From contig CAJNDS010000254.1 of assembly GCA_905221605.1 (NCBI GenBank), forward strand, positions 43,112-107,111: 64,000 nt of DNA. The letters are read 5' to 3'. The DNA comes from Symbiodinium natans. Lineage: Eukaryota > Sar > Dinophyceae > Suessiales > Symbiodiniaceae. The notes beneath the pieces were generated by a model. That model had not been told where the DNA came from and searched no databases. It was given only the letters and a program-made list of their open reading frames with translations. Positions within the stretch are counted from its first letter, which is position 1, and each line of letters begins with the position of its first letter. Position numbers and translations under genes: made by a program. Of this stretch, positions 28,060-37,642 are shown one piece after another.

Positions 28060-28525
28060 TGATGGTGGAGGTTCTCGGCGGGGAAAGCCCTGTACCCGTC
28101 TATAGGTGCTTGCAATGAAGTCATGCCCAAGAGAGTGCCATCCCTAGTTAGGCCCAAGTTGCACTTCCCCTTCGAATGCAAGGACCTGAATAGACTCGAA
28201 GTGCTCTGTTTTCGTGTGTTGCTAAAGAGCAACAAGTCAAGCTGAATCCCGTAGCCTCTGTGGTAGGAACCCTGAACCCGTCCTTGGGGGGCCCCTTGAA
28301 AAGTTCGGTGGGGGTGGGGGTGTCCCAAAGCTTCGGTGCAGTTTTCGGTGGGGGAACCCCCTGTACCCGTCTAGGTGCTGCAATGAAGTCATGCCCAACT
28401 AGTTGCACTTCGTCTTCGAACGCAAGGACCTGAATAGATTCGAAGTGCTCTGTTTTCGTGTGTTACTAAAGAGCAACAAAAGTCAGCGGGAAACCGCGAA
28501 GCTGAATCCCGTAGCCTCTGTGCTA
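28060..28525. repeat. Tandem duplication of about 280 bp
   Basis: The block GTACCCGTCTATAGGTGCTT ... TGAATCCCGTAGCCTCTGTG (28090-28265) returns at 28363-28525 with small changes (GAATAGACTCGAAGTGCTC against GAATAGATTCGAAGTGCTC). A CAT/ATG triplet run (28037-28065) precedes it. No frame is conserved between copies. Confidence 0.85.
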
Positions 28526-28559
28526 GGAGGGGTGTCGTCAGAGGGGCAAGGGTGTCAGA

Positions 28560-28670
28560 GGCAGGGGGGGGGGGGGGGGTGTGGGGGCGGGTCGTCAGGT
28601 AGAGGCGAGGGGGGGGGGGTGGGTTGCGGGCGTCGTGGAGCATTTCGGGGGGGGGGGGGGGGGGGTGTCG
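28560..28670. repeat. G-run cluster
   Basis: Four G runs of 10-19 separated by short GC-rich spacers. G-quadruplex-prone; length likely unreliable in any assembly. Confidence 0.85.
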
Positions 28671-28933
28671 TCAGAGCATAACAGTATGCGTACAGGCATC
28701 CACAACGAGCCGACCCTCACAGGGTTCGGGACGCGAGTGAGACATGCGCTGGCGCTCGGCAAGACTGACCTTCGGGTTTAGGGCTTAGGGTCCCTCCTCC
28801 CCTACATCCTCCCCGTCACCAAACATGGCCACATCCACCACCACAGTCTCCACTCCAGCCCGAAGTATATAGTCAAAGGCAATAAGCCTACAGCACCACC
28901 CCCTACCTTCCCCCTTCCTCAATCATCAGTCAG

Positions 28934-29098
28934 GGTTTAGGGTTTAGGGTTTAGGGTTTAGGGTTTAGGGTTTAGGGTTTAGGGTATAGGGTATAGGGTA
29001 TAGGGTTTAGGGTGTAGGGTTTAGGGTTTAGGGTTTAGGGTTTAGGGTTTAGGGTTTAGGGCTTAGGGTTTAGGGTTTAGGGTTTAGGCTTTAGGCTT
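28934..29098. repeat. TTTAGGG array with TATAGGG variants
   Basis: About 23 copies, with a run of three GTATAGG variants in the middle. Confidence 0.92.
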
Positions 29099-29149
29099 TG
29101 GGGTTAAGGGTTAGGGTTTAGGGTTTAGTTAGGGTTCAAGGCTTATAGG

Positions 29150-29454
29150 GTTCGGTGTTTTTAGGGTTAAGGGATATGATGAAGCGTCCTGAAGAAGTCC
29201 CGTAACGGGCTAGAAAGCGACAATGGGGGAGTGGAAAGGTCCAGCCTTCCCTTTCAGGGCGTAAAGGCTTATTGGAGGTTCATGGTACTTACTAAGCCAG
29301 CTATGACTGTACTTATAACCCAGCCATAACCATTTTAGGGCACTTAAGGGGCTTATAGGTGGGTTATTATATAAGTACAGTTATGACTAGGCTATAAGTA
29401 CCATGAACCTCCAAGCTGGGCCTTCAAGCTTCGGATGTGTGCTGACGGTTCCCT
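29150..29454 (-). CDS. Two exons joined across a hairpin intron
   Basis: The right exon (29454-29417) reads GTVSTHPKLEGP after an ACAG acceptor. The left exon (from 29267) reads PLRPEREGWTFPLPHCRFLA and continues RYGTSSGRFIISLN. The frame continues in phase 0 across the 149-nt intron 29268-29416, which begins GCTTGGAGG and ends CAATAAG and is a family-1 element. The 3' end of the left exon is not fixed. Function unknown. Confidence 0.6.
29268..29416 (-). mobile_element. Family-1 hairpin forming a whole intron (149 nt, GC-AG)
   Basis: Begins GCTTGGAGG and ends CCTCCAATAAG, with frame continuing in phase 0 from KLEGP to PLRPEREG. Confidence 0.82.
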
Positions 29455-29565
29455 CTGTTTTTTTTGTCGGGGGAGGGATGGGAGGAGGCAATTTTACAAC
29501 GCCTGGTCTTCAACCCTAAACCCTAAACCCTACCCTAAACCCTAAACCCTAAACCCCCCAAAGTG

Positions 29566-29643
29566 TCCGCTGAGGCCGCCACCCGGCTTTCGCACGGCTG
29601 GCAGCCGCTGGCTCACCAGTGGCCAGGAGCATGAGGGTGGCCT
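29566..29643 (-). CDS. Candidate exon, helical
   Basis: CCCAG acceptor followed by ATLMLLATGEPAAASRAKAG. A GTGAGC inside is also a possible donor. The composition resembles the ankyrin-like exons elsewhere in the window. Borders are uncertain. Confidence 0.38.
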
Positions 29644-29985
29644 GGGTTTGGGGTTTGGGGTTTGGGGTTTGGGGTTTGGGGTTTTGGGGTTTTGGGGTTA
29701 TGGGGTTTGGGGTTTGGGGTTTAGGGGTTAGGGGTTTTTTTAGGGCCTGAATCCGCCGACCCCAGCTTTGAGCGGGGGAGGCGCTGGTGAAGACTCCATG
29801 GCGTCGGCGTAACCCCGCACCTCAAGCTGATTTTTAAAGGCCCCAGTCCGTGCCTAACCCTCCCACCACCAACCACCTTTCCCAACCATTCCACTCCATC
29901 CTCCTCCCCTACCCCTTCCCCACTCGATCAGATGACTGACTTTAAGACTGACTTCAAAGGGCTCCAGTTGCTCCGCCTGCAGCGC

Positions 29986-29986
<1 letters not shown>

Positions 29987-30079
<93 letters not shown>
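29987..30079. repeat. Poly-C tract of 93 bases
   Basis: An uninterrupted C run, flanked on both sides by the same 40-bp sequence (GATGACTGACTTTAA ... AAAGGGCTCCAGT at 29931-29970 and 30082-30122). The run therefore sits inside a direct duplication. Confidence 0.95.
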
Positions 30080-30124
30080 TAGATGACTGACTTTAAAGAC
30101 TGACTTTAAAGGGCTCCAGTGGAC

Positions 30125-30392
30125 AAGACCCGGAAGTGTATGCACACCACGGTCCAGCATCTACTGGAACCGGTATATAAGTGTTCTGTATATGTCTATA
30201 TGCTTAAGCCACGGTCCGGAGCTTTCACCGAACCCGGAAGTGTATGCACACCACGGTCCAGCATGCACCGGACCCGGTATATTAGTGTTCTGTATAATTA
30301 TGTATAAACCACGGTCCGGAGCTTTCATCGAACCCGGAAGTGTAGGCACACCACGGTCCAGCATATACCGGACCCGGTATATATAAGTGCAT
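30125..30392. repeat. 100-104 bp tandem repeat, nearly three copies
   Basis: Copies start at CCCGGAAGTGTATGCACACC (30129, 30233, 30333). Each has CACGGTCCAGCAT, a GGTATATAAGTG-like segment and, between copies, CACGGTCCGGAGCTTTCA. Confidence 0.88.
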
Positions 30393-30549
30393 ATACCCCC
30401 CCCCCCTGCCCCGGTCGCGGATGGCCTCTCAGCACACTACCGACTAAGCCCTCCTAATGCCCTTGAAACCCTGAACGCTCAACCCTAAGCCCTAAACCCT
30501 AAGCCCTAAACCCTAGGCCCTAAACCCGAAACCCTAAACCGTAGACCGC

Positions 30550-30647
30550 TCACTCTCCTCCTGCCTCTGCGAATTCGTCGAAAGATGGCCTGCCATCCTT
30601 GTTCTTGTCCGGTTTGCGCGGAGCATCAGGTTGAGGGGTCGGCGGCA
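30550..30647 (-). CDS. EF-hand exon, possible C-terminus
   Basis: CCGCCAG acceptor, 2 nt, then PPTPQPDAPRKP and the loop DKNKDGRPSFDEF, which has the EF-hand spacing D-x-N-x-D-G-x-x-x-F-x-E with the usual following phenylalanine. The loop's eighth position is proline instead of isoleucine. The frame reaches TGA after EFAEAGGE, so this may be the end of a calcium-binding protein. Alternatively GAG before GCAGGAGG is a GC donor and the gene goes on. The paired EF-hand should lie upstream, to the right, but was not found among the repeats there. Confidence 0.68.
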
Positions 30648-30669
30648 CTGGCGGTAGCCATTAAATCCG

Positions 30670-31620
30670 GCCCCCGCGCCGCCCGTGGTCCAGGGCGGAG
30701 CCCGCGTCGCACTAAAGCGCTAGCTTTAAGGGGCGAGCGCCCGAGGTGCCGACCCCGCCTAAAATTGCTTCAAATTCGCGCGGGGCCCTTCGGGAGGCCT
30801 CCAAAACGGCATCCAAGGGGACGCAACACGCGGTGGTGCGAAAAGCACGAAAACCACGTAAAAACCATGGTTTTTTACGAAAAACCGAGGCCACAAAACA
30901 CCCGCAGCACCCCATTAAACCCTCACAGGCGCGCATCATCGACCCTAGCTTTTCACATGGGGCGCGCGCCAGGCCGAAACCACGTTTTTCAAGGTTTGGG
31001 GGGGGTACCGGAAGCCCAAAACCAGGCGAGCATCATGAGCATCAGCAGCCCTGGCCCGCGGCCCCAAGGCAGTAAAAGACGCTGAAAAACGTTGAAATCA
31101 CCGTAAATACCGTGTTTTTATGGGGTTTTTCACGCGTGCCTCCAGGGGCTTCGTGGGGGGGTCCGGGCCCACGGCCCAGAGACCCAGCTGATGCTCATGA
31201 TGCTCGGTTTGGGGGGGGGTTCCAACAGCAGAAAACCTCGTAAATACCGAGTGTTTTGTGGGTCCACGTAAAAACGCCCCTAAAATCGCTCATTTTACGC
31301 GATCGAACGGCTTCGTGCCTACAAAACACCCGAACAGCAGGACCCCGAATGCCCTTAAGGGCATTCGGGGTCTTGCTTTTGGGGGTTTCGTGGGCACGCA
31401 AGCGTTCAAGCACATACAATCGGCGTGTTTAAGGGGGTTTTGGATGGCCTGGGGGAGGCCGCTGATGCTCATGATGCTCCCTTTCCTGGGTCCCAAAAGG
31501 CTTCCCAAGCCCAAAAACACGTGTTTACAGCGTTTTCTGAAGGTTTTTCGAAGGCAAAACGCATGCATAGAATGCTTTTAAGGCCCCCAAACCAACCCCA
31601 CTGATGCTCCTGATGCGGGT
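30670..31620. repeat. Repeats sharing a GAGCATCATGAGCATC palindrome
   Basis: The 16-bp palindrome GAGCATCATGAGCATC (or its near copies) occurs at 31029, 31189 and 31464, with a partial copy at 31599. Around it run ACGTAAAAAC/GTTTTTAC stretches and G runs. Several 60-110 codon frames are open on both strands without a recognisable product. Probably diverged copies of one dispersed element. Confidence 0.7.
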
Positions 31621-31735
31621 GCGCGCGCGCGCGCGCGCGCGCCGGCGCCGGGGGGGGGGTGGGGGAGGGAGGGGGGGCGAAGGCAGGAGAAAGAGAGACA
31701 GAGAGAAGGAGAGGACAAAGACACGGGAAAGAGAA
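31617..31735. repeat. GC dinucleotide and purine-rich tracts
   Basis: About eleven GC dinucleotides, then G runs and a GAGAAAGAGAGAC-type purine tract. Confidence 0.9.
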
Positions 31736-32101
31736 GACAGTGCCAAGGTTCAAGGTTTCGTGCTGTGGGGGGCGGGGGCCGGCCCGTGCCGCTAGGCCTG
31801 AAATAAAAAGAATAGGGGTTTTGGTGGTTATTGTAGTGTAATTATCAAGGGACCCTAAGGGAATACCATTAGTAATCATTCCGACCCCTAGATTAAGGGC
31901 TTCACGGCGGGTTTAGAGCTTTGGTTTCGTGTTTAGAGTTTGGGAAAGGCTTGGGGTTTAGTAAGGGTTTAGGGTTCCCCCCCCCTCCCCCAGACCCATA
32001 AGAGGCCTTGAGGAGACCCCCCTGAGTCTCGAACTTTCAGAATGACAAGCGTGCGGGGGAGAAGCCCTGAACCCTATACCCTATACCCTAAACCCCTAAA
32101 C

Positions 32102-32176
32102 GCCAAAGACAAAGACAAAGGCTCCTCCGGCAAGCCAGCTTCCATGGCGATCATGTGGGGCGTCCTCCCTGGCGAT
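32102..32176 (-). CDS. Candidate exon, 25 codons
   Basis: ATTCAG acceptor, then IAREDAPHDRHGSWLAGGAF and VFVFG, then donor GTTTAGG. Both ends are phase 0. It is the only plausible coding piece between the hairpin arrays and the EF-hand exon. Function unknown. Confidence 0.45.
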
Positions 32177-32297
32177 CTGAATGGTAAGGGTATTTTCGGC
32201 TACTGGAGCAGACTTTTTGATGGGGGGGGGGGGGTCCAGGTCAAAGGAACCCTAAACAATAAAACTCTAAACCCTCTCTTTCATATAATAATTTAAA

Positions 32298-32847
32298 CCT
32301 TAATGGGGAACGTGGCCATTGGCAAAAAAACCGTGGCCATTGGCAAAAAAACCGTGGCCATTGGCAAAAAAGCCGTGGCCATTGGCAAAAAAGCCGTGGC
32401 CATTGGCAAATTCGCCAATGGCCACGGGAAAGTTGCCAATGGCCACGGCTTTTTTGCCAATGGCCACCAATGTCATTAAGGTTGGTAGCCAAAATGGGTT
32501 TTTCAAATCCAATTCGCACAAAATGCCCCCCAACCTTAATGGGGAACGTGGCCATTGGCAAAAAAGCCGTGGCCATTGGCAACTTTTCGGGCTTTTTGCC
32601 AATGGCCACGGCTTTTTTGCCAATGGCCACGTTTTCCATTAAGGTTGGGGCCCAACCTTAATGGGGAACGTGGCCATTGGCAAAAAAGCCGTGGCCATTG
32701 GCAAGTGGCATTTGCCAATGGCCACGGCTTTTTTGCCAATGGCCACGGCTTTTTTGCCAATGGCCACGGCTTTTCTGCCAATGGCCACGGCTTTTTTGCC
32801 AATGGCCACGGCTTTTTTGCCGATGGCCACGGCTTTTGCCAATGGCC
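32298..32847. repeat. Three palindromic cassettes of a 20-bp hairpin unit
   Basis: Cassettes 32298-32482, 32534-32643 and 32656-32847 each open with CCTTAATGGGGAACGTGGCC. The first two close with its inverse (CATTAAGG). Inside, GTGGCCATTGGCAAAAAAGC runs in one orientation up to a centre and then as GCTTTTTTGCCAATGGCCAC. The unit is itself half-palindromic (TGGCCA). The third cassette has seven inverted units and runs into the poly-C tract without a closing end. Confidence 0.92.
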
Positions 32848-32883
<36 letters not shown>

Positions 32884-32903
32884 CCCCCCACCCCCCCACC
32901 CCC

Positions 32904-32937
<34 letters not shown>

Positions 32938-32958
32938 ACCCCCCCCCCCCCCCCCCCC

Positions 32959-33018
<60 letters not shown>

Positions 33019-33215
33019 ACCCACCCCCCCCACCCCCACCCCCCCCCACCCCCCCCACCCCCCCCCCCCCACCCCCCACCCCCCCCCACCCCCCACCCCC
33101 CCCCCCCCCCCCCCCCCCCCCCACCCCCAACCCCCCCCCCTCCCCCCCCCCCCCCCCCCCCCCCCCCACCCCCCCCCCCCCCCCCACCCCCCCAACCCCC
33201 GCCCTCCCCCCCCTC
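32848..33215. repeat. C-rich low-complexity tract (about 370 bp)
   Basis: Almost only C with scattered single A (CCCCCACCC). Long proline or glycine frames on either strand are artefacts of composition. Confidence 0.95.
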
Positions 33216-33394
33216 TTCTGGCCCAGACCCCCATTCTGGGCTTGAAAACCTGGGTCTGGGCCAGATCCAGATCAAGATGAAGGCTTTGCGGGGCCGGGCA
33301 ACGCGGCAGCCCCTTCTCAGTGTTTCTCATCTTGGGTGGTCCGAGGGTGGGGTGGGGAAAAGCAACTTCCGGACCCCCATTCTGGGGTTGGAGC

Positions 33395-33795
33395 ACGAAG
33401 GGAGGGGACATACGACAAACCTCTAAAATAAACCCGTACATTTCTCAATGTTTTGGGATTCTCTGCAAGCAGAAGAAAAGGGACATACGACAAAGCCGAC
33501 GAGCACGAAGGGAGGGGACATACGACAAACCTCTGAAAATAAAACCTCAGTTTCTTAATTCTTGGGATTCTCTGCAAGCAGACAAAGAGGGACATACGAC
33601 AAAGCCGACGAGCACGAAGGAGGCGACATACGACAAAATCTAAGAGCACGAAGGGAGGGGACGTACGACAAACCTGTAGACCTCTCATCAAACCCTACGA
33701 GCATGAAGGGAGGGACATACGACAAACCCTACGAGCACGAAGAGAGGGGACATACGACAAACCTCTAGGCCTCTCATCAAACCCTACGAGCAGGA
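33395..33795. repeat. Minisatellite with GGACATACGACAAA
   Basis: About ten copies of a 30-110 bp unit containing GAGCACGAAGGGAGGGGACA and TACGACAAACC. Some copies carry an extra CTCTGCAAGCAGA segment. Confidence 0.9.
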
Positions 33796-33917
33796 GCCAA
33801 CATGAGGCGAGGTCACCGGGGCACTCATTGGAAAGCAACCATGTGGAAGCCAGGCAGCTTAAAGTGTGCCAAACACAACCAACAAGACGGCCAAAAATAG
33901 GCAGGGTCACCGGGGAA

Positions 33918-34450
33918 AACGAACACGAGCAAAGTGAATATGGGCAGAAAGAGAACGAATACGAGCAGACTGACGTCGAGCAGAGAGAGAACGAATACGA
34001 GCAGAATGAATACGAGCAGAAAGAGAATGAGTACGAGCAGACTCAGTACGAGCAGAAAGACAGCGAAAACGAGCGGACTGAAATCGAGCAGAGAGCGTGC
34101 AGAAAAAGAACGAATACGAGCAGAAAGAGAACGAACACGAGCAAAATGAATATGAGCAGAAAGAGAACGAATACGAGCAGAATGATTACGAGCAGAGAGA
34201 GAACGGAGAGCAGACTGAAATCGAGCAGAGAGAGAGAGCGAATACGAACAGAATGAATACAAAAAGAAAAACAACGAAAACGAGCGGACTGAAATCGAGC
34301 AGAGAGAGAACGAATACGAGCAGAATGAATACGAGCAGAACGAGAACGAACACGAGACGAGCAGGTCAGAAAAAGAACGAATACGAGCAGAATGAATACG
34401 AGCAGAAAGAAACGCATACGATCAGAATGGAAACCAAGCAGAATGAATAA
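33918..34450. repeat. GAATACGAGCAGAAAGAGAAC minisatellite
   Basis: A 15/33-bp unit repeated over 530 bp. The plus frames read EYEQKEN-type repeats for 70-142 codons, and the minus frames read LLVFVLFLLVFILLVFV. The bases in the arms change but the triplet register is mostly kept. Whether it is translated cannot be told; no flanking splice sites or start context are convincing. Confidence 0.88.
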
Positions 34451-34544
34451 ATGAGGTCGGAGGACAGGGCTTGCTGAGGAAAAATGAGAACTTTATATTT
34501 CTTAATGTTTTGGGATTCTCTGGGTGGGTGGGTTTTTTTCTAGA

Positions 34545-34705
34545 GTCCAGACAGCGGCTCTACTGGAGATTGCTCGACCCAGAGCTGCTGAACCCTAAAC
34601 CCTAAACCCTAAAGGGTCTTGGATTTGGGGCTGCAGCTTCAACGGATCAACAGAAGCATCTTGAGGGGTCACTACCGTTGTGGCCATGTGAAGAACCAAA
34701 CGAAA
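34545..34705 (-). CDS. Weak candidate start exon and short exon
   Basis: An ATG-led frame near 34690 reads MATTVVTPQDASVDPLKLQP, a plausible first exon. To its left a GTTCAGCAG acceptor is followed by LWVEQSP and donor GTAGAG. Both are short. Confidence 0.3.
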
Positions 34706-34727
34706 CTAGCACCTAAGCCGCTTCCCA

Positions 34728-34834
34728 AAGAGCCCAATACCTGTATTAGGGTTTGGGGTTTAAGGTTCAGGGATACCAGGGATCCTTAGCATGATTTAAG
34801 GGTATATTCCTTAAGTAAGAAGTATTGGGCTCTT
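34728..34834. mobile_element. Family-3 element
   Basis: Ends AGAGCCCAATACCTGTATTA and AAGTATTGGGCTCT; the inside is partly replaced by GGGTTTGGGGTTTAAGG repeat. Confidence 0.75.
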
Positions 34835-35035
34835 CAGTGTTTTTTCAAATATACAATAATGCAGTGCAGTGTAATGCATGATGACATAGATACATATAGT
34901 TACACACACACAGAGTTCAGACAGCATGGACATCTCTGTATTCCTCTCCCTTCCTTCTGCTCGTCTTTTGCTGCAACGCTTCACCTCTTCACTGGCTGTC
35001 TGTCCTGCCCTCTCTAACCCTATAGAACCTAAACC

Positions 35036-35114
35036 TACTTGGAGGTTCATGGCACTTGTTAACCAAGTATAACTGTACTCTTATAGCCATATTAGGGCAC
35101 TTAAGGGTAAGTAC
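35036..35114. mobile_element. Truncated family-1 element
   Basis: The left arm TACTTGGAGGTTCATGGCAC and the centre are present, but the right arm stops at GTAAGTACCAT. Confidence 0.75.
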
Positions 35115-35437
35115 CATCCCCAAATTTAGGGGTCAAACATGCTTAGGGCTAGGGCTTATCGGGTTTAGGGCCTTAGGGATTGTGGGCTTAGGGCCAGTTA
35201 CCCTCAACAGTAAACCCTAAACCTTCAGAAGCCACACGTGGGTTTAGGGTTTAGGGTTTCGGGTTTAGGGCTAGGGTTTAGGGTTTAGGGCTAGGGTTTA
35301 GGGTTGGGGGGGAGGCAGAGGGGCCTTCAAAGTCCAAGGCCGACACGGCTTTTGCCTCAGTGTTGCATAGAGTTGCGTGGGTGCTTTGCTTCGCGGTTGA
35401 GGGCTTTGACTTGTGATACCTGGACCCAAAGCTCGAA

Positions 35438-35605
35438 AATGTAGGGGGGGGGGGGGGGGGGGTAGGGTTGGGTTTTGGGGTTTTGGGGTTTTGGGGTTTG
35501 GGGTTTTGGGGTTTAGGGTTTAGGGTTTAGGGTTTAGGGTCTAGGGTCTAGGGTCTAGGGTTTAGGGATGCCTTTTTTTTTTTTTTGGGGGGGGGGGGGG
35601 GGCAG
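35438..35605. repeat. Two G runs with GGGGTTTT repeats
   Basis: A run of about 20 G, then GGGGTTTT and GGGTCTA variants, then 14 T followed by about 18 G. Confidence 0.88.
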
Positions 35606-35972
35606 GGGTAACCCCGCCTGCCCTTGACCTTAGCATGTCCCAGCCCTTAACTTAACCCTTCACTAGGAGTATCCTAGGTCAAGAAGAAGTGACACAGGCC
35701 ACTAACATGGTACATGTCGCTAGTTCTGTTGCGTATAAGCTGCCCTAGGTAGACCGGAGCCACATATAAACCATCTCGGCCCCAAGTTCTCAACTCCCCC
35801 CTAGAAGCCCGAAAGCCTTGCATCATTGCATCTCCGCTCAACTCTCCCCCCACTCCCCTTAAAAAAACCCCAAAACCCCAAACCCCAATCCTAAACCCCA
35901 AACCCTAAACCCCAAACCCTAAACCCTAAACCCCAAACCCCAAACCCTAAACCCTAAACCCCGAACCCCGAC

Positions 35973-36543
35973 ATGAAACTGAGCTGTGCCACCGCGGAGT
36001 GTTTCAGAAGCAGCCTGGGATCGTCCGAAGCAATGGTGTAGGATTCAGGGCAGGGCAGCTTTCAAGGCTCAGGCGTCGGGTTCTATAGGGTTTAGGATTT
36101 CGGATAATATAGGGTTTAGGGTTTAGGGTTTCGGGTTTAGGGTTTGTTTAGGGCTTAGGTCAGGCTTGGGGCCAGAGAGCCCAATACCCCTCAATTAAGG
36201 AATATACCTTAAATCAGAATAAGGATCCCTGCATCAATTTAAGGTATATTCCCTTAACCCCTAAACCCTAAACCCTAAACAAGAAGGCCCCGAAGGCTGC
36301 CGCCACGCGGCCGAACGCACTTGTCGTTTCCGGCGCGGCAGGCCTGCCCGGGGAGGTTCATGGTACTTACTAACCCAACTATGGGTTTAGGGTTTAGAGT
36401 TCAGGGTTTAGGGTTGAGGGCTTAGGGCAACTGTACTTGTAACTGTACTTCTAACCTAAGTGGGTTCGAAGCACAGTTATACTTGGTTCACAAGTACCTC
36501 CAAGTGCCGGGGAGGAGGCGCAGCTTTCGTAGGTGACGAGGGA
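35973..36543 (-). CDS. Three-exon segment split by a hairpin intron
   Basis: Exons 36543-36508 (SLVTYESCASSP), 36343-36281 (ACRAGNDKCVRPRGGSLRG) and 36014-35973 (AASETLRGGTAQFH), all phase 0 and in one frame. The first intron (36344-36507, 164 nt) is one family-1 hairpin element with a GC donor at GCACTTGGAGG and acceptor CGGGCAG. The second starts GTTTAG and ends CCCAG. The product is a small cysteine-containing segment of unknown role, possibly the end of the ankyrin gene to the right. Confidence 0.65.
36176..36259. mobile_element. Family-3 element, right end missing
   Basis: AGAGCCCAATACCCCTCAAT, then inverted GGAATATACCTTAAAT/ATTTAAGGTATATTCC arms. The outer right end is replaced by CCCTAAA repeats. 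Confidence 0.72.
36344..36507 (-). mobile_element. Family-1 hairpin intron with a nested telomere-type insert
   Basis: The GC-AG intron between CASSP and ACRAGND. Between positions about 36384 and 36428 the arm AACTAT-AACTGT of other copies is interrupted by some 45 bp of TTTAGGG-type repeat, so the repeats appear to have entered an existing element. Confidence 0.82.
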
Positions 36544-36937
36544 CTTCCAGGATGGGTTTAGGGTTTGGGGTTTAGGGTTTGGGGTTTAGGGTTTGGGGTT
36601 TGGGGTTTGGGGTTTGGGGTTTGGGGTTGAGGGTTTAGGGTTTCGGGTTTAGGGTGTAGGGTTTAGGGTTTTCTTACCGGCCTCAGAGTGCGTGTGGGGG
36701 GTTGAGGAGCCCCAGAAAGGGAGCTTACCCTGATCTCACACTGCTCCTCCCCTTTGCAAGCCAGAGAGCTACCATGGTTCAAGGGGTTAGGGTTAAGGGT
36801 TTAGAGTTTAGGGCTTAGGGGTACTGAGGGAACCTTAGAAAAGGCTTCAGGAGCCTTAGGGAGTAGTAGGGAGTGTTAGGGAGCCTTGGGTTACCAACCC
36901 CCCTTGAACCCCCCCTTAAGAACCCTATAAACTACTG

Positions 36938-37064
36938 TGTTCTTGAGAACCCCCAAAAAATAAAAAATAGAAAAGTCGCCCCCTATAAGGGTAAGAAGGG
37001 GATCATTTGTTGTTTTTTTTGTTTTCCTTTTTTGGGGGGTTCTTAAGCAGATAGTAGTGTAGCA
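36938..37064. mobile_element. Family-5 hairpin element
   Basis: Arms TTCTTGAGAACCCCCAAAAA and TTTTTTGGGGGGTTCTTAAG; the centre has GTCGCCCCCTATAAGGGTAA. Upstream context AGGGAGTATTAGGGAGC is also shared with the copy at 7256. Confidence 0.78.
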
Positions 37065-37480
37065 ACCCTGACTCCGTGACTTCCGAGAAATCTGGAAGCC
37101 CGTATCCTGACCCCCCTTTCCTGGTCCAGGGTTTGGGGTTTAGGGTTTAGGGTTCGGGGTTTAGGGTTTAGGGTTTGGGGTTTAGGGTTTGGGTTTTAGG
37201 GTTTAAGGCTAAGGGTTGACGACAAACCCTGAACCCTGAACCCTATCAACCCGGAACCCCATCAACGCTGAAGGCCTAACCCTGAAGCACATCAACCCTG
37301 CTATAAACCTTGAACCCTGTCAACCCTGAATGAGCCCTAAACCCTGAAAAACCCTAAGCCCTCAAACGTCGTATGTTGGCCTCCTTAATCGCTGTCAAAG
37401 GGCTTGTGCTCACAAGATTGAACCAGGCGAACTCAAGAATGAAAGATAGGGACCCTGAAGCGCTAAACCCTAAACTCATC

Positions 37481-37642
37481 TGGGGAGCTCTTGGGCAACT
37501 TCGTGAGGGCACAAAAGCTATTTAATAAGAGACAAGTTGAATGGTTCACTTCGTTCATCTGCTTCTCACGTTGGTAGCTGAGAGCTCCAGTAAACTCCGT
37601 AGGCCATGGCAAATTCCTTTCAGTTGAGGACATCGCACAAGT
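37481..37642 (-). CDS. Exon of unknown protein, 54 codons
   Basis: Open in one frame after a TTTAG acceptor, with residues such as NLPWPTEFTGALSYQREKQM and HSTCLLLNSFCALTKLPK. It ends CCA before GATGAGTTTAGGG, a GA-type donor. Both ends are phase 0, so it could join the ankyrin exon at 38208 upstream and 36543 downstream. No domain is recognised. Confidence 0.55.

Noticed and set aside
32536-33441. Long glycine-rich or proline-rich proteins of 180-300 residues on both strands
   Set aside because: They are produced by the C-rich low-complexity tract and the hairpin units; frame is open only because the composition lacks stops.
33828-34256. Firm gene call for the EYEQ repeat frame
   Set aside because: Opposite to the strand of all confident genes and explained by a stop-free minisatellite; kept only as a finding to test.
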